The notes under the pieces are model-generated. The model was not told where the DNA came from, searched no databases, and was given only the letters and a program-made list of their open reading frames with translations. This document shows positions 7,030-7,917 of a stretch of DNA of 7,917 nucleotides, piece after piece. A program made the translations under genes and the position numbers. The first letter of the stretch is position 1; the number at the start of each line of letters is the position of its first letter. Source of the DNA: an uncultured Lachnospiraceae bacterium (lineage in GTDB: Bacteria > Bacillota > Clostridia > Lachnospirales > Lachnospiraceae); contig CACZQU010000495.1 in assembly GCA_902783305.1 (NCBI GenBank), positions 1 through 7,917 of the forward strand, in the 5' to 3' direction.

Positions 7030-7080
7030 CCACGTCTCGACGCGGATAAATTATATAAAATCATCGACGCGAAAGCATCG
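7030..7080 (-). promoter_or_regulatory. livK 5' leader with two hairpins
   Basis: In the - strand leader, CGATGC (7080-7075) pairs with GCGTCG (7070-7065) around a TTTC loop. A second hairpin pairs CCGCGTC (7045-7039) with GACGTGG (7036-7030) and ends a few bases before the AAGGAGG ribosome site. The sequence CGCGTCGA occurs in both hairpins (7071-7064 and 7044-7037, 27 bases apart), so the first CGATGC arm could pair with either copy, giving mutually exclusive folds. There is no T-box signature (AGGGTGGNACCGCG) and no run of Leu, Ile or Val codons. The hairpins are visible; a regulatory role is inferred. Confidence 0.35.
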
Positions 7081-7131
7081 GGAAAGTCTCTGTCTGTCAG
7101 AATCTGTTCCCCTGCCGCTGTAACACATTAA

Positions 7132-7160
7132 AGTATAACACTATACAGCCAAAACTTCAA
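7132..7160 (-). promoter_or_regulatory. Sigma-A promoter for livK and the liv operon
   Basis: On the - strand, a -35 box TTGAAG (7160-7155) is separated by exactly 17 bases from a -10 box TATACT (7137-7132). The -10 is preceded by TGT, giving an extended TGnTATACT form. Predicted transcription start is near 7125, leaving a leader of about 115 bases before the livK ATG. It lies between leuS and livK, so the importer can be transcribed independently of leuS. No clear operator is visible around it. Confidence 0.8.
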
Positions 7161-7190
7161 GCAGAAATCCATCTCTGACATGGCGGCTTT

Positions 7191-7307
7191 CTCCGATGGG
7201 TACTATTCACGGATTAACCGTAAAGCCACGCGCGGGGAAGGTCAGACCATGAACAGTAACCTCCGATGGTCACTATACACGGAATAACCGTAAAGCCACG
7301 CACGGGC
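7191..7307. repeat. Two imperfect direct repeats, 70-bp period
   Basis: Copy 1 (7191-7236) and copy 2 (7261-7306) are offset by exactly 70 bases and match at 41 of 46 positions, including the exact core AACCGTAAAGCCACGC. Each copy contains CTCCGATGG, then an ACTATNCACGG box, then a small ACGG/CCGT hairpin, then AGCCACG. The 24 bases between the copies carry an inverted version of the ACTATTCACGG box (CCATGAACAGTAACC, 7247-7261). GACCAT (7245-7250) and ATGGTC (7266-7271) are also complementary. The unit lies in the 3' untranslated region of leuS, upstream of the livK promoter. It resembles dispersed intergenic repeats rather than a CRISPR array, having only two units and no conserved spacer pattern. 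Confidence 0.75.
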
Positions 7308-7323
7308 GAATGAAGATGATTTT

Positions 7324-7917
7324 TTACTTCGCAACGATATTAATGATTTTCTTCGGAACATAGATCTCTTTCACAATCGTTCCGGACAGCTTGTCCCCGA
7401 GCGCCAGCTTTGCTTCCGAGAGGGCTTTTTCCTTATCTGCCTCGGCCGGAATGCGGATGACGGCCCGTGTCTTGCCGTTCACCTGAACCGGAACCTCAAT
7501 CTCGTCATCCTTCATCGCCGCTTCATCATACTCCGGCCAGCGGGCATGGAAGACCGAGTCTTCATTTCCCAGCTGTTCCCAGATCTCCTCCGCGATATGG
7601 GGTGCGAAAGGAGCAAGGAGAATCACTGCCGTGCTTATCGTTTCCAGATCTACCGCACCATCGGTCTGCTTCGCCAGGTCAATCAGTTTGTTGGTATATT
7701 CCATGAAACCGGAAATAACGGTATTCAGGCTGAACGATTCCAGCCTCCTTGTGATCTCATAGACCATCCTGTGGCGTATCTTTTCCATCTGTGAAGTCGC
7801 TGCGGTCTTCTTTTCCATGCTGGTCTGCGCCAAGGTCCAGAACCGCTTCAGGAAACGGGAGACACCGTCAATTCCCCTGTCATCCCATTCCGCGTCGAGC
7901 TCCGGCGGTCCTACAAA
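7324..7917 (-). CDS. leuS: Leucyl-tRNA synthetase, C-terminal part (5' end outside window)
   Basis: LeuS charges tRNA-Leu with leucine in the cytoplasm. Only the last 197 residues are present; the frame is open to the window edge at 7917. The visible part starts FVGPPELDAEWDDRGIDGV and continues into SRFLKRFW, the conserved segment after the catalytic core. It then covers the alpha-helical anticodon-binding domain (with VILLAPFAPHIAEEIWEQLG) and the C-terminal domain (VPVQVNGKTRAVIRIP, ending EIYVPKKIINIVAK). The HIGH and KMSKS motifs lie outside the window. The frame ends in TAA with no obvious intrinsic terminator directly after it, so some read-through into the liv operon is possible. An in-frame TTG at 7833 is not a start, because conserved LeuS sequence continues upstream of it. 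The call rests on the strong C-terminal motifs. Confidence 0.95.
   Translation of the reverse strand, partial: FVGPPELDAEWDDRGIDGVSRFLKRFWTLAQTSMEKKTAATSQMEKIRHRMVYEITRRLESFSLNTVISGFMEYTNKLIDLAKQTDGAVDLETISTAVILLAPFAPHIAEEIWEQLGNEDSVFHARWPEYDEAAMKDDEIEVPVQVNGKTRAVIRIPAEADKEKALSEAKLALGDKLSGTIVKEIYVPKKIINIVAK

Noticed and set aside
7048..7062. Possible CodY box in the livK leader
   Set aside because: AT-rich stretch differs from AATTTTCWGAAAATT at about 5 of 15 positions, too weak to call.
5960..7123. 387-codon + strand ORF opposite livK
   Set aside because: Antisense frame of a convincing LivK gene; it has no family motifs and extends across the livK promoter and leader.
7191..7307. Possible mini CRISPR array
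   Set aside because: Only two imperfect 46-bp units with a 24-base gap that itself carries an inverted repeat box; no cas genes nearby.

Overview
The window looks like ordinary chromosomal DNA from a low-to-mid GC Firmicute, most likely a Clostridia/Lachnospiraceae-type anaerobe with roughly half G+C. The grounds are strong AGGAGG ribosome sites before nearly every gene, an NFACT/RqcH-family protein with Firmicute architecture, and a Clostridia-like LivG. This is inference from sequence style; no marker gene fixes the genus.

Layout. Positions 1-89 hold an intergenic, repeat-like segment that can fold into a compact three-way junction. A complete NFACT (RqcH/Rqc2-like, 'fibronectin-binding') gene follows on the + strand (134-1894) and ends at a long near-perfect hairpin (1914-1959). 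Everything after that is on the - strand. Read in transcription order from the right edge, it contains the 3' end of leuS (leucyl-tRNA synthetase, 7917-7324), a 314-bp gap with a 70-bp-period repeat pair and a very good sigma-A promoter, and then a full high-affinity branched-chain amino-acid ABC importer. The importer genes are livK (binding protein, 7009-5852), a 266-bp gap with strong hairpins, and the tightly packed livH, livM, livG and livF (5585-2045). livH-livM are 13 bp apart, livM/livG overlap by 4 bp and livG/livF by 8 bp, so these four are almost certainly translated from one message.

How the genes work together. LivK captures leucine, isoleucine, valine or a related amino acid outside the membrane. 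LivH and LivM form the membrane channel, and LivG and LivF are the two ATPases. leuS just upstream uses leucine for tRNA charging, so the neighbourhood is leucine-themed, although the visible promoter would let the importer be expressed on its own. The NFACT protein belongs to ribosome-associated quality control and is convergent to the importer, with no evident functional link.

I found no CRISPR array, transposase, phage gene, tRNA, rRNA or defence system, and nothing I would call a new biological system. The points worth a second look are non-coding or subtle: a family of short intergenic repeats around a CCGTGAAYAGTAACC-like motif, structured leaders before livK and livH, a LivK signal peptide without a lipobox cysteine, and an Asp-to-Glu change in the NFACT 'DR' motif.
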